Both the position numbers and the translations under genes were made by a program. From positions 1-64,000 of the forward strand of contig JBMFVV010000007.1 of NCBI GenBank assembly GCA_049965815.1: a stretch of DNA of 64,000 nt. Direction: 5' to 3'. This DNA comes from GCA-001856825 sp049965815. Its GTDB lineage: Archaea; Thermoplasmatota; Thermoplasmata; Thermoplasmatales; GCA-001856825. Shown here one piece after another: positions 1 to 9,031 of this stretch. How positions within the stretch are numbered: position 1 is the stretch's first letter; each line of letters starts with the position of its first letter. The notes under the pieces are model-generated. The model was not told the DNA's origin. It worked only from the letters and a program-made list of their open reading frames with translations, and searched no databases.

Positions 1-205
1 TTTTATCTTGACCACATCCGACAGGTCATATATCTCATGGTGAGTCTCATTCCCTACAGTGACATTGCGGAGATTCCTGTCTACTCCAACCGTAGCGGTG
101 CATTCCAAAACTTCTGCCTCTCTCCCTATTACGAGAGAGAGTGTGCTTGCAGACAGGTCGAAGGAATACACTTTCGCTGTGGATATGACACCTATAAGAG
201 GTTAA
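1..205 (-). pseudogene. TnpB-like (IS200/IS605 OrfB) transposase fragment, runs off left edge
   Basis: Read on the minus strand from about 205 to 1, one frame stays open and gives a peptide containing SFDLSASTLSLVIGREAEVL followed by VGVDRNLRNVTVGN. The second segment is the typical first RuvC-like motif of archaeal TnpB proteins, with its catalytic Asp (inferred from the family). The frame has a stop just upstream (about 206-208) and no start codon, so the N-terminal half is gone. The C-terminal part lies outside the window. It sits directly beside a second transposase remnant, so this edge is an insertion-sequence graveyard. The TnpB call rests on motif recognition only. Confidence 0.6.
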
Positions 206-212
206 CTTTTAG

Positions 213-449
213 TTATGCCTCCTGTTGATTACTGCTAACACCACATCTACCATTATTCCTATTGGGAATTCTACACCTGTAAGGCTTCCCATTCTTCATC
301 ATTGAATATATGTGATGGGTAAGATGCTTGCCTACGACAATGTAGGCCTGTGTGGACTTCTTGCCCTTGTTTATTTCCCTGTTGTATATCTCAATGAATT
401 CAGCATTCCTGTGAAGGACGAGTGAAACTGCACATTCTCGACGTTTCAT
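213..449 (-). pseudogene. IS110-family transposase, C-terminal remnant
   Basis: This 78-residue frame matches the C-terminal end of IS110-type transposases: an FIEIYNREINKGKKSTQAY stretch followed by VVGKHLTHHIYSMMKNGKPY, where the family carries a basic helix and a terminal Y/P-rich motif. The catalytic DEDD domain and most of the Ser-containing domain are missing, so it cannot be functional. The apparent start codon lies inside a 14-bp tandem repeat and is probably not a real start. The next gene begins 47 bp away on the other strand. Confidence 0.6.
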
Positions 450-460
450 TCTCGACGTTT
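433..460. repeat. 14-bp tandem duplication
   Basis: The unit CATTCTCGACGTTT occurs twice in direct contact (433-446 and 447-460). It lies at the truncated edge of the IS110-type remnant and just before the aminotransferase promoter. It may be a footprint of element excision or replication slippage. Confidence 0.85.
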
Positions 461-495
461 CAAAACCTTTTTACCTCTCGAATCGATTTAGGCTC

Positions 496-1692
496 ATGTC
501 GATTAATACACCAGTCAGGAGACAGTTTTCTACTATAGCTAATTCGATGAAACCTTCTGCAATACGATTACTTCTTAAGGTTGCTAACCAGCCAGATATA
601 ATTTCATTCGGAGGGGGTCTTCCAAATCCCGAATCGTTCCCGATTGAAGATATAAGGAAGATTTTTGACGAACAGCTATCAAGAAATGGAAAGAAGATGT
701 TACAGTATGGCGCCACTGAGGGGCTGGATACACTCAACGTAGCGCTTTCTAAGATGCTCTTGGATAAAGAGGGGATAAAGACTGAACCCAAGGACATAAT
801 CCAGACAACTGGATCCCAAGAAGCGCTTTACATGATAGGCAAGATCTTTGCCAATCCAGGGGAATATGTAATAACTGAAGCCCCGACTTATGTAGGAACA
901 ATCTCTGCTATTTATGGATCGGGAATCAAAATTCACGGAGTAGAGATGGATCATTACGGAATGAGGATGGATGCACTCAGAGAAACACTCAAGAAATACC
1001 CAAACCCCAAGTTCATCTATGTGATTCCAAATTTCCAGAATCCAACGGGCATTACCATGAGTCTGGAGAGGAGAAAGGAACTGCTCGAGATAGCTAACGA
1101 AAGGGGGATTACCGTAGTGGAAGATAACCCATATGGTTCCCTGAGGTTTGCAGGCGCACACGTTCCGGCACTCAGATCGCTAGACAGGGATGTGGTGTAT
1201 CTCGGTACTTTTTCAAAGGTACTATCACCAGGCATGAGGCTAGGCTATGTGGTAGCCCCGCCAGACGTGATTGAAAAAATTAACATTGCAAAGCAGGCCC
1301 TCGATCTTGCTTCAAGCACTCTTTCAGAGTATATCGCTGAAGCGTATGTTACCGGAGGGTACATGGACAGGCAGATCCCCAAGATAATTGAGCTTTACAA
1401 GCAGAAGAGGGACCTCATGATAGAATCTTTCGAGAACTATTTCCCGAAGGATGTGGAGTTCACCAGGCCAAACGGTGGAATGTTCCTGTGGGTTACAAGG
1501 AAGGGCGCAGATACTGACAAGATGTTCGATGAGGCAGTAAGGCAGAAAGTACTCTATGTTGTAGGTTCTGCATTCTACCCTGATGGAGACAATCACGAAT
1601 CCATGAGACTAAACTTCACCTTCAGCTCGAACGAGAACATAATAGAAGGAGTTAAGAGATTAGCTAAACTGTTTGAACTGACTTCAAAATAA
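496..1692 (+). CDS. PLP-dependent aminotransferase, class I/II (2-aminoadipate/aromatic/multisubstrate type)
   Basis: A 398-residue fold-type I aminotransferase. Visible landmarks are GGGLPNPESFP near residue 40, the cofactor loop TTGSQEAL near 104, QNPTG with Asn182, the pyridine-nitrogen Asp210 in VVEDNPYG, and the Schiff-base Lys241 in GTFSKVLSPGMRLG. A C-terminal MRLNFTFSS carries the carboxylate-binding Arg. The N-terminal arrangement resembles LysN/alpha-aminoadipate and kynurenine aminotransferase-like enzymes of thermophiles. The exact amino donor cannot be read from sequence. An A/T-rich box lies about 25 nt before the ATG, consistent with leaderless transcription. It is convergent with the PRPP synthetase gene. 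Confidence 0.9.
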   Translation: MSINTPVRRQFSTIANSMKPSAIRLLLKVANQPDIISFGGGLPNPESFPIEDIRKIFDEQLSRNGKKMLQYGATEGLDTLNVALSKMLLDKEGIKTEPKDIIQTTGSQEALYMIGKIFANPGEYVITEAPTYVGTISAIYGSGIKIHGVEMDHYGMRMDALRETLKKYPNPKFIYVIPNFQNPTGITMSLERRKELLEIANERGITVVEDNPYGSLRFAGAHVPALRSLDRDVVYLGTFSKVLSPGMRLGYVVAPPDVIEKINIAKQALDLASSTLSEYIAEAYVTGGYMDRQIPKIIELYKQKRDLMIESFENYFPKDVEFTRPNGGMFLWVTRKGADTDKMFDEAVRQKVLYVVGSAFYPDGDNHESMRLNFTFSSNENIIEGVKRLAKLFELTSK

Positions 1693-1758
1693 ATCCATGT
1701 ATTCCTTCACTATTCTTTATCCAGGGCTTCCCTGACAGTATACGTCGGGAACTCTGGG

Positions 1759-2610
1759 TTATATATATTTTCTAAGACTAGAAGCTGCAATCTCCGAAAC
1801 GGACATTTTCGAGAATGGCCCTTCCACAGTATCGGTTGTTGAAATGCTGTCTACAAATCCTGCATACTTAGAAGTACCGGAAACGAAGAGACCGTGAACG
1901 CAATACACATTTATCGCCTTTGCACCATTTTGCTTCAGAACTTTCGAAGATTCGAGGATTGTCCCGCCTGTTGAAATCATATCGTCTGTCAGAGCAACAA
2001 CTTTGTCTTTTACACTGACACCTTCAGGTATTGTGATTTCAACCTTTGTGTCTGAGACCCTCTTCTTGTTCAGATATATAGAATCCAAACCAGCTACCTT
2101 TGATATGTTCTCGCTTTCCACCTTGAACCCATCGTCTGGAGAAATCACCAGGTCATTCCCATCCTCCTTTACCTTTCTACCAATCACCGATTCGGCCCTG
2201 ATCTCCTCCCCTTTCTTTCCAAGGAATGCCATACCTTCAGGTGAGTGCATGTTTACAACGAATATCTTGTCAAACTTCTCCGTGAAAAGATTTGATAGAA
2301 CCCTGGCACTTACTGCTTCATATGGTTGGAACATCGCGTCCTGCCTTGCGTAGCCAAAATAGGGAACCAGAAGTATAGGCTTCTTCACTCCTGCGTTGAG
2401 AGATGCATCGACCGTAAGCAGGATGTCTATTATGCCAGAGTCTGGATAAGTGCTGCCTACAATTATTGCTTCATCGAGCTGTTCTTCTAACCTTACATAT
2501 AGCTCTCCGTCTGCAAATCTCCTCCTGCTTATCCTCGCAAGAGGTACGTCGAGAATGGATGATATCTTTGAAGATAGTCCCTCTGAATTGCTTGTTGAAA
2601 CAATCTTCAC
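1759..2610 (-). CDS. prs: Ribose-phosphate pyrophosphokinase (PRPP synthetase)
   Basis: Makes 5-phosphoribosyl 1-diphosphate from ribose 5-phosphate and ATP for nucleotide, histidine and tryptophan synthesis. The 283-residue protein shows FADGELYVRL (32-41), PYFGYARQD (83-91), the metal/flexible region MHSPE (121-125) and the PRPP-binding loop DDMISTGGT (209-217). The length is at the short end for the family and fits the compact archaeal class described from Thermoplasma. It lies 29 bp downstream of the Trm56 gene on the same strand and is probably cotranscribed with it. Ribose 5-phosphate can be supplied by the transketolase/transaldolase genes at 46-48 kb. Confidence 0.95.
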   Translation of the reverse strand: MKIVSTSNSEGLSSKISSILDVPLARISRRRFADGELYVRLEEQLDEAIIVGSTYPDSGIIDILLTVDASLNAGVKKPILLVPYFGYARQDAMFQPYEAVSARVLSNLFTEKFDKIFVVNMHSPEGMAFLGKKGEEIRAESVIGRKVKEDGNDLVISPDDGFKVESENISKVAGLDSIYLNKKRVSDTKVEITIPEGVSVKDKVVALTDDMISTGGTILESSKVLKQNGAKAINVYCVHGLFVSGTSKYAGFVDSISTTDTVEGPFSKMSVSEIAASSLRKYI

Positions 2611-2639
2611 GGCACTAAATTTCCTCTGAGTTAAAGATG

Positions 2640-3656
2640 TTACTGCTCATTGAGCTTCATCAACTCTTCTATCCTGAATCCACATTTATTTTCAAGATAA
2701 AGATATAGACGTTTCAACCTTGGAATTTCTGAAGAGAGCCCTTTTCGCCTGTAATCTTCTGCAATCTCATCAATTGTTACAACTCTATCCCCGTTGAGTA
2801 GCGTATCAGCGTTGCATACTATCTTCTCTTCTAAAGTCCTAGGAATGTAGTCTTGGTCTGGAAGCTTCAGCTTCCTTGCCGTGCGCTTCAGCAATCCTGC
2901 ACCCACGTGAGTACTGCAGAACCTGGCGATTGTTTCGTCCATCCCTTCCCTCTTCAGAATCTTGTATCCTTCAACACCGTGAAATATACTGTGGGTGACT
3001 GTTCTTCCTATGTCATGAAGTAGTGCACCCGCCTCCAGCAGACGCGCGTCAGAATTGCATCCTTCTCCAATCTTGAGGGCAACCCTGCTACACATAATAG
3101 AGTGTCTTTTTAGCCTATCATCTGCCCCGTATTTTTCCAGGAGTGCGAGACATTCGTCCCTCCCCGGTATTCTCAAGACTCTCTTACCCCTTTCTTCAGG
3201 AATGATCCTCAACTCGCCTTTCAGCTCCTTCCCTCTGCCAAGTCTGTCTAGAAAAATGGAAAGAGCAGACACCTCTGAGTGGGGCTGATTCTTAACTGCC
3301 ACATTGAAATCAGAAAGGTCATAGATAACCCTCGGGACCTTCTCGGAACCAACAATTACCATTATATCTTCATACTTCCTGATTTCCTCTATCTTGCGCT
3401 CCAGTGGCATTCCATACATGGTAAGATGAACCTTCTTTCCTTTGAATTTCTTTATCTCTTCCATGGAGTTTCCAAACCCTATCTCAAAATTTCCACCAAA
3501 CTTTCTTGTAACGTTGTTTATCGTCCGTGCCAGTTTGTCATCTACTTTATCGACGATGATCTTGTCTGCTCCGAAAGCCCGTGAAACTAGTGCTACGTGC
3601 GTTGTTATTCTCTTGTCTCTATCCGGTCTGTGTCCTATTCTAAGGACTGTGATCAA
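2640..3656 (-). CDS. trm56: tRNA (cytidine-56-2'-O)-methyltransferase fused to an HD domain
   Basis: Residues 1-140 match archaeal aTrm56, a SPOUT-class enzyme that 2'-O-methylates C56 in the T loop: RIGHRPDRDKRITTH at the start, YGMPLERKI near 81, and the knotted SAM-binding region IVGSEKVPRVIYDLSDFNVA (101-120) followed by NQPHSEVSALSIFLDRL. Residues 160-330 form a separate HD-type metal phosphohydrolase with H185, the HD pair in LHDIGR (213-218), HGVEG near 226 and a late Asp in NADTLLNGDR. The second domain is absent from the plain ~180-residue enzyme and its substrate is unknown. The start codon overlaps the upstream regulator gene by four bases. Confidence 0.9.
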   Translation of the reverse strand: MITVLRIGHRPDRDKRITTHVALVSRAFGADKIIVDKVDDKLARTINNVTRKFGGNFEIGFGNSMEEIKKFKGKKVHLTMYGMPLERKIEEIRKYEDIMVIVGSEKVPRVIYDLSDFNVAVKNQPHSEVSALSIFLDRLGRGKELKGELRIIPEERGKRVLRIPGRDECLALLEKYGADDRLKRHSIMCSRVALKIGEGCNSDARLLEAGALLHDIGRTVTHSIFHGVEGYKILKREGMDETIARFCSTHVGAGLLKRTARKLKLPDQDYIPRTLEEKIVCNADTLLNGDRVVTIDEIAEDYRRKGLSSEIPRLKRLYLYLENKCGFRIEELMKLNEQ

Positions 3657-4144
3657 GGTACTTTCTCCACCCTCATTCCCTTTATCGTTAGGTGCTTGCT
3701 TCTCTTGATGATTGCCCTAACATATGTTGGCGATTGCTGCAGCTTCTCCTGTATTTCTGCTATGTATTGAACGCCGTCGTCAATCATCTTGGTTATCTTA
3801 TGACAGTAATTTTCAACTTCGTCGTCTCCAAGAGAGGCAACATATATCACGTCGCCAGCTTCCTCAGTTGGCAATAAAATGTTAATCTGAATGCTTGTAT
3901 AGTAATTATGAAAAACCTTCTTCGGTCCATTTGGCGTATTGGACCATTGAGACTCTACGAATTTTATCTTCTCCATATATTTCAGGTATTCAACGGCCTT
4001 AGCTCCTAGCTTCTGCTTGACTTCATCTTCAGTCATCCAGTTTTGGTTTAGTAACTTCAAAAGCTCACTTTTTGTCCTGTCATTTGAAATTGTAAAAATT
4101 GTTACTAAATCACCTACATCATTAACGACCTTGATCTTATTCAT
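3653..4144 (-). CDS. Winged-helix (ArsR-like) DNA-binding protein
   Basis: A 163-residue protein of archaeal type. An N-terminal helix-turn-helix is suggested by NDRTKSELLKLLNQNWMTED (about 21-40) followed by EVKQKLGAKAVEYLKYMEKI, with a later stretch around YYTSIQINILLP as the possible wing or dimer strand. The C-terminal third is helical and charged. There are no metal-binding cysteines, so it is not a classical arsenic sensor. It is the first gene of the unit with trm56 and prs (4-bp overlap with trm56). A role in tRNA-modification control is only an inference from position. Confidence 0.6.
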   Translation of the reverse strand: MNKIKVVNDVGDLVTIFTISNDRTKSELLKLLNQNWMTEDEVKQKLGAKAVEYLKYMEKIKFVESQWSNTPNGPKKVFHNYYTSIQINILLPTEEAGDVIYVASLGDDEVENYCHKITKMIDDGVQYIAEIQEKLQQSPTYVRAIIKRSKHLTIKGMRVEKVP

Positions 4145-4222
4145 AGACTTTCCCGTTATCTCTTCGTTATTTAAATACCTTCATTCATCGATCCATACTT
4201 TTCAAACTTTCATAGTTCTTTG

Positions 4223-5698
4223 CTAGTCTCTCTTTATTGCTATCTGGTGAGCCAGAATGAAAGGCACTGCTACCCATAGTATAGCTGATATCAGTAACAG
4301 AGCTGGTGTGACACCGAAGTTTGCTGGATTTATACTCTGTGACGAACCTGATCCTCCTAGGCCACCAGACAGGCTATGGGTGATGAACAGCTGAAACAGG
4401 GATGCGTATCCTGCTGGGTTTGCATAGTCAAAGATGACCTGCAAAGTCAGGTAGGTTGATGAGCCAGATACTATTGAAAACACTGAGACAATGACATCGA
4501 ATATGACGGTCCAGAATAGGGCAAAGATCATGAAGACAGCTATGAGTGCTCCCAGGAGAGCTCCGGGGGATTTCAGTAGATGGGAGAATAGGTAAGCAAT
4601 TGCAAGGAAGGAAATTCCAATGATTGAATAGGCCCACGACACATACAGAACGAAAGATACAGGCATGAATAGGTGGAAGTACTTGAACGATATCAGGTCG
4701 CTCACAAGGATTGCGGCCACAATTGAAGAAGCAACAACAACTGAGTTAGCCGCGAATCGAGAACGGATAGCTCCACCCTTCGTGATGGGCCTCTTTATTA
4801 CTGTTTCCAGTACCCCCATAACTCTATCCTTGCCGTACGTGAAATATGCCATGAACACCGCTAGAAGTGGAATGAATATTACGAGGAGGGAACTTTCAAT
4901 GGAGAAGAATGCAGACTCTAGAGAGCTGACCGTTGAAGGCTTGTAGAGCGAAAGCGGTCCGATAGGTGACTTGAAGAAAACAGATGAGGAGACTCCGCTC
5001 TTGATATACAGTCCATAAGTCTTGTTTATAGCTGCTGAACCCAGGGATGGAAATATGCTGAGATGGGTGAACGAAGAGTATTCGTGTTCCCAGATGTAAC
5101 TGGTACTCATAACTCCGGAAGTTACGGTGGCAAGGTTTACGTCAATTACTGGCGCTGTATGATTTCCAGCGGCTCCAACGTAGAAAAGAAGAAATCCTAG
5201 ACTTGAAGTATTGCTGGGATTCGATATCCCTGTGACAACGTTCAGCCCGGAGTACTTTGTGTCGACGACGTTGATAGTCATGGATGTATTGGTGCTAGTC
5301 TTCAGACCGAATGACGATTTATAGGTATAGTTCAGCGTGATGTACACCGACGTTGATCTGTCGATCCTGTCCTGTGGCAGGGCCGTTGCATTAAATTCAA
5401 GAGTCCCGGGGGACATTTCTGTTCCTAGAAATCTCGTACCATTCAGGATGGCATTTGCATTAACGTCACTCACTGGGTTTCCACTCTGATCGTAGAAATA
5501 TGAGATCAGCGTGACTGTGTTTCCAGTGACATAATACCCTGTAACTTCGTTAGTAGAGCTAATCCTGGCGCTGTGGGAGGTTGAGGAAACGCCACCTTCG
5601 TACGATATGAGAGCAGAAAGTCCTATGATCGCGACGATCAAAACTATGGAGAATCTGTTGGTGATGGACCTCTTTATTTCGTAGAATACCGGTCTCAA
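4223..5698 (-). CDS. ABC-2 type transporter permease with large extracytoplasmic domain
   Basis: Residues 1-30 form a short cytoplasmic tail and a first membrane helix (SIVLIVAIIGLSALISY). About 230 residues follow that are rich in Ser, Thr and Asn and look extracytoplasmic. From residue ~265 there are five or more hydrophobic helices, including SLLVIFIPLLAVFMAYFTYG and a last one ending at LILAHQIAIKRD. The stretch YGKDRVMGVLETVIKRPITKG between helices resembles the coupling region of ABC-2 permeases. It is the third gene of a same-strand set with an ABC ATPase (7991-8932) and a secreted repeat protein (5863-7857), which together probably form an exporter or surface-assembly machine. Confidence 0.75.
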   Translation of the reverse strand: MRPVFYEIKRSITNRFSIVLIVAIIGLSALISYEGGVSSTSHSARISSTNEVTGYYVTGNTVTLISYFYDQSGNPVSDVNANAILNGTRFLGTEMSPGTLEFNATALPQDRIDRSTSVYITLNYTYKSSFGLKTSTNTSMTINVVDTKYSGLNVVTGISNPSNTSSLGFLLFYVGAAGNHTAPVIDVNLATVTSGVMSTSYIWEHEYSSFTHLSIFPSLGSAAINKTYGLYIKSGVSSSVFFKSPIGPLSLYKPSTVSSLESAFFSIESSLLVIFIPLLAVFMAYFTYGKDRVMGVLETVIKRPITKGGAIRSRFAANSVVVASSIVAAILVSDLISFKYFHLFMPVSFVLYVSWAYSIIGISFLAIAYLFSHLLKSPGALLGALIAVFMIFALFWTVIFDVIVSVFSIVSGSSTYLTLQVIFDYANPAGYASLFQLFITHSLSGGLGGSGSSQSINPANFGVTPALLLISAILWVAVPFILAHQIAIKRD

Positions 5699-5862
5699 TG
5701 TCTATCCACCCCAGTGATTGATAAGCCTGATAATTTTTGAGCTAATTTGAATTTTAGATGGGCTGAGGGCAGATAATTTGCTCTCACAGACAGCCTCCAA
5801 CTCGACTAAAATTTCTGACCCAGACATCATTGAATGATTACCTTCTTACCAATCCCCATCAT

Positions 5863-7857
5863 CTATATCATTGCCCTACTGCCCTTCTTTCTTCTATTCC
5901 TTCTCCTGATTACAATTGCAACGCCAACGATGATTAAAATCACGATTACTAGAGTAGTGATCAGTACAGCTATTGCCCCCAACGGAGTGTACCTCCTGAC
6001 TGTTGGGGTAGTATGATTTACCAAACTGCTTGGAGTCTGGAAAGCTATCGTGTGGGATGCTATTGTGGAGTTCACAGTCTGACCATAATAGTTTTGATAT
6101 CCGACCATTATGGAAACCAGGGCGGACCCATTGCTAACTCCAGAAGGTAAATTTAATGTTAGGCTGAAGGGTGTTGGAGTGTTTGAGTCTATTTCCCCAA
6201 GGTAAGTAGTTCCTGAGGTAGATAGGCTCTGCTGTGCAAACGTAACCTCCAGGGTCAGGTAGTATGCAGATCCAGCTCCTTCGTCTAGCAGAGTGCCGCT
6301 TACAGTTATGGTGCTTCCAGAAGCATTCTCAGAAAAGCCCTGTACAATTAGCGATACTGGTGCAATTGCAAGGAACCCTGTGGAATATGTTTTTGTCGCC
6401 ACGCTCCCAGTACTGTTGTAGTAATCTATATCAACGGTGGCAGCGTATGATCCCTGAGCGGAAGTCGGTGAACTGCTTAAGGTTACAGGTACCGTTAAAC
6501 TATCTCCTGACTTGAGAGTAACTCCGGGGTAATAGAGAGTGGAATTTCCCGTTACGGTAAAACCTGAAGGAGCAGAAAATTCAATCAGCGGTGATGATAC
6601 AGTTGAATTACCGATGTTAGTTATGTCAAGAACTGCTGTTGAATTAATTCCAAGCAGTATGTAAGGAGAGACGAATTTGACTTCCAAGGACACGTTTTCC
6701 GAATTGCTCGTCTGTTGAGTGTGGAATCCGATGTTTACCTGTTCTGAAGATTGCACTCCCGAGAGGGTAACGAAAGACTCAGTAAAATCAATTGTAACTG
6801 CTCCAGATACCGAACTCGAGACGTAAATTGGTTCTACCCATATGAAGGAGCGTCCTACCCCTAGGGATGCGATTAACGGAAACTGCTTGAGGAAGCTCAA
6901 CTGCGACTGGGATGTAGCTGACGACTGTACATTCGAAATGTTGCCGTTACCGTTATTAATGAAGGTGAAAGAAATGTTGTTAGTTTTACCAGGATTCAGC
7001 AGAACGGTTGAGGAAGTGATATTAATGGAAATTAATGACGGTTGAACCTGGAAACTGGTGTCGTTACTGGTTGACTCCTGGGTTCCATAAGGGTTGTCGA
7101 ATGTGACAGTGAAATTCATTGAGACCGCACCAGATACCGTACTTGCTGCATATACTTGGGCCGTGAAGTTATATATATCCTTTGAACCCAGCAAATTAAC
7201 GGTAGGTAGAGACTTCATTAGAGTCAGCTGCGACTGAGTACTTGCGCTTATCCTGAGATTTGAGACATTGCCCGTTCCTTGGTTGTATATTGACATCTTC
7301 AGATAGTTTGTCTGCCCTGGTATCACAGTACCTGCGGAAGATGTGATCTTGAGGGAAGTTGTTCCTAGATAAGTGATGTTAAGATTGAACGTCTGGTTTG
7401 CGCTGTACGCCCCTGTGCCGGAGTACGGCAGGGATGTCCAGTACTGAACCCTCAGTGAAAAGTTGTAGTGACCCTTACCGGCGTTATTAAGAGCATAGAT
7501 GGGATAAGACAGTTCGAAGTATCCAACCTGGATATTTGTCTTTGAAAGTTGCTCAGAAGAAACATTTCCTGAGCCGTAAAATGAGTGGGGTAAGTTAAGG
7601 TTGAACTGTGCAAGACTGACTGTTCCCGCATCATCCATTCCTATCTGGAGCTGGTATGAATTTGCGATACCCTGTTCAGACAGCGTTGTGTTTAAGACGC
7701 TGAACGGGTACCCGTACTGGGGTGCCGATTGAGCGTCGTTTTGTGCGCTTGAAATTGCAGGTATTGCTACGCTCATGACCGTCGTCGCAAGTATCAATAT
7801 CACAATAGGCGCTCTAAGTCCTGACATTCCATTCTTCTTTCTTCCAAAATATTTCAT
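5863..7857 (-). CDS. Large secreted/membrane-anchored protein with CARDB/COG1361-like repeats
   Basis: The 664-residue product begins with basic residues and a hydrophobic signal segment (PIVILILATTVMSVAIPAIS, about 17-36). It then has several repeated beta-rich modules of roughly 100 residues, each with a TNYLKMSIYNQGTGNVSN or TNNISFTFINNGNGNISN type motif and an SSVSGAVTIDFT type motif. It ends in one membrane helix (AIAVLITTLVIVILIIVGVAIV) and the basic tail RRRNRRKKG. This layout is that of COG1361-type surface proteins found beside ABC-2 transporters in archaea. A good ribosome-binding site (GGAGTGAT) precedes the ATG. No enzymatic motif is visible; ligand unknown. Confidence 0.75.
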   Translation of the reverse strand: MKYFGRKKNGMSGLRAPIVILILATTVMSVAIPAISSAQNDAQSAPQYGYPFSVLNTTLSEQGIANSYQLQIGMDDAGTVSLAQFNLNLPHSFYGSGNVSSEQLSKTNIQVGYFELSYPIYALNNAGKGHYNFSLRVQYWTSLPYSGTGAYSANQTFNLNITYLGTTSLKITSSAGTVIPGQTNYLKMSIYNQGTGNVSNLRISASTQSQLTLMKSLPTVNLLGSKDIYNFTAQVYAASTVSGAVSMNFTVTFDNPYGTQESTSNDTSFQVQPSLISINITSSTVLLNPGKTNNISFTFINNGNGNISNVQSSATSQSQLSFLKQFPLIASLGVGRSFIWVEPIYVSSSVSGAVTIDFTESFVTLSGVQSSEQVNIGFHTQQTSNSENVSLEVKFVSPYILLGINSTAVLDITNIGNSTVSSPLIEFSAPSGFTVTGNSTLYYPGVTLKSGDSLTVPVTLSSSPTSAQGSYAATVDIDYYNSTGSVATKTYSTGFLAIAPVSLIVQGFSENASGSTITVSGTLLDEGAGSAYYLTLEVTFAQQSLSTSGTTYLGEIDSNTPTPFSLTLNLPSGVSNGSALVSIMVGYQNYYGQTVNSTIASHTIAFQTPSSLVNHTTPTVRRYTPLGAIAVLITTLVIVILIIVGVAIVIRRRNRRKKGSRAMI

Positions 7858-7990
7858 TATATCACTCCTTCAATTATTTTTATTCTCTTGAATCTGGCTG
7901 AATTAAACAATTCGTCTCTCTGCTGATGCATCATAAAAGCTTTCGATTTCCCTGGAATTCTTGCATTTAGATTAAGCATATGGTACATAT

Positions 7991-8932
7991 CTATTCACTT
8001 ATGGCATTGAAGAAATATTCTTCTAGTGATTCCCCGGAGGGCTCAAATTTTCGTACCTTGTAACCAGCCTGCACCAATTCCTGAAGAATATTAGGGTAGT
8101 CCTTCTTGTCAACCCTCAGGGACGTCACCGAAATACCATCGCTTGTATTTTTGACATCTCCATATTTCGAGACTATTGCCAGTGACTTATCATCAAGATT
8201 GTCTATTTCAATTGCGATTCTTTCACGACCCAGCTCATTTAGCTCTTTCCTGTCGAGTACCTTTATTAGCTTCCCGTGATGGATTATAGCAATACGATCC
8301 GATAAAGCTTCTATCTCACTCAGTATGTGTGAGGAGAGGAGCACCGCTTTCCCCTTCTTCTTCTGATCGATTATAAGATTTCTCACGAATTGTACCCCTT
8401 CCGGATCCAGGCCATTGAGCGTTTCGTCGAACATGAGATTGTTGGGGTCCCCAATAAGGGATTCCGCAAGGGAGAACCTCTTCTTCATCCCCTGTGAATA
8501 CGCCCTCAACTTCTTGTTTCTATGATCCCACAGACCTACCTGCTTGAGCAGTTCTTCTATGTGCTCATTCTCCTGAGCCTTGGTCATGCCGTAGTAGCCT
8601 GCAAAGTACCTAAGGAGTGGTACAGGTTTGGCATTCATTTCGAAATTGGGCAGCTCCGGAACCCAACCGATCTGCCTTGATGCATCTGTCTTCTCTTTAG
8701 TGATGCTTTTACCATCTACAAGGACGTCACCTGAAGTTGGAAGCGTAACACCAGCTGCTATCCTGATTGTTGTTGATTTCCCAGCACCATTTAAACCCAC
8801 GAATCCCAATATTTCCCCGTCTTTGATCTCAAGGGTGAGATCATCTACTGCTGCCCTTTCCTTTGCAGAGTATATTTTCGTTAGATTATCAATAGTTATC
8901 ATCTGGACATTCCTGATTTTTGTATCTTCCAT
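7991..8932 (-). CDS. ABC transporter ATP-binding protein
   Basis: A 313-residue single-domain ATPase: Walker A GLNGAGKST (46-54), Q-loop region IGWVPELPNFE near 88, signature YSQGMKKR (145-152), Walker B LMFDE (166-170) followed by TLNGLDPEG, and the switch His in LLSSHILSE. The signature has Gln where LSGGQ has Gly, and Walker B has Phe before the Asp-Glu pair; both are tolerated in ABC-2 exporter ATPases. About 90 C-terminal residues form the accessory domain common in this class. It is the first gene of the export locus, divergent from the prenyl synthase gene across a 99-bp promoter region. The start could also be the internal Met11. Confidence 0.9.
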   Translation of the reverse strand: MEDTKIRNVQMITIDNLTKIYSAKERAAVDDLTLEIKDGEILGFVGLNGAGKSTTIRIAAGVTLPTSGDVLVDGKSITKEKTDASRQIGWVPELPNFEMNAKPVPLLRYFAGYYGMTKAQENEHIEELLKQVGLWDHRNKKLRAYSQGMKKRFSLAESLIGDPNNLMFDETLNGLDPEGVQFVRNLIIDQKKKGKAVLLSSHILSEIEALSDRIAIIHHGKLIKVLDRKELNELGRERIAIEIDNLDDKSLAIVSKYGDVKNTSDGISVTSLRVDKKDYPNILQELVQAGYKVRKFEPSGESLEEYFFNAISE

Positions 8933-9031
8933 ATCACAGATTTAGATATTAAACTTCTTTTGTAGATTTATTTGCATATAATTATCATTGTTTTCCGAGA
9001 ACTTTCTTATAAACCAAAAACATAAAGGAGC

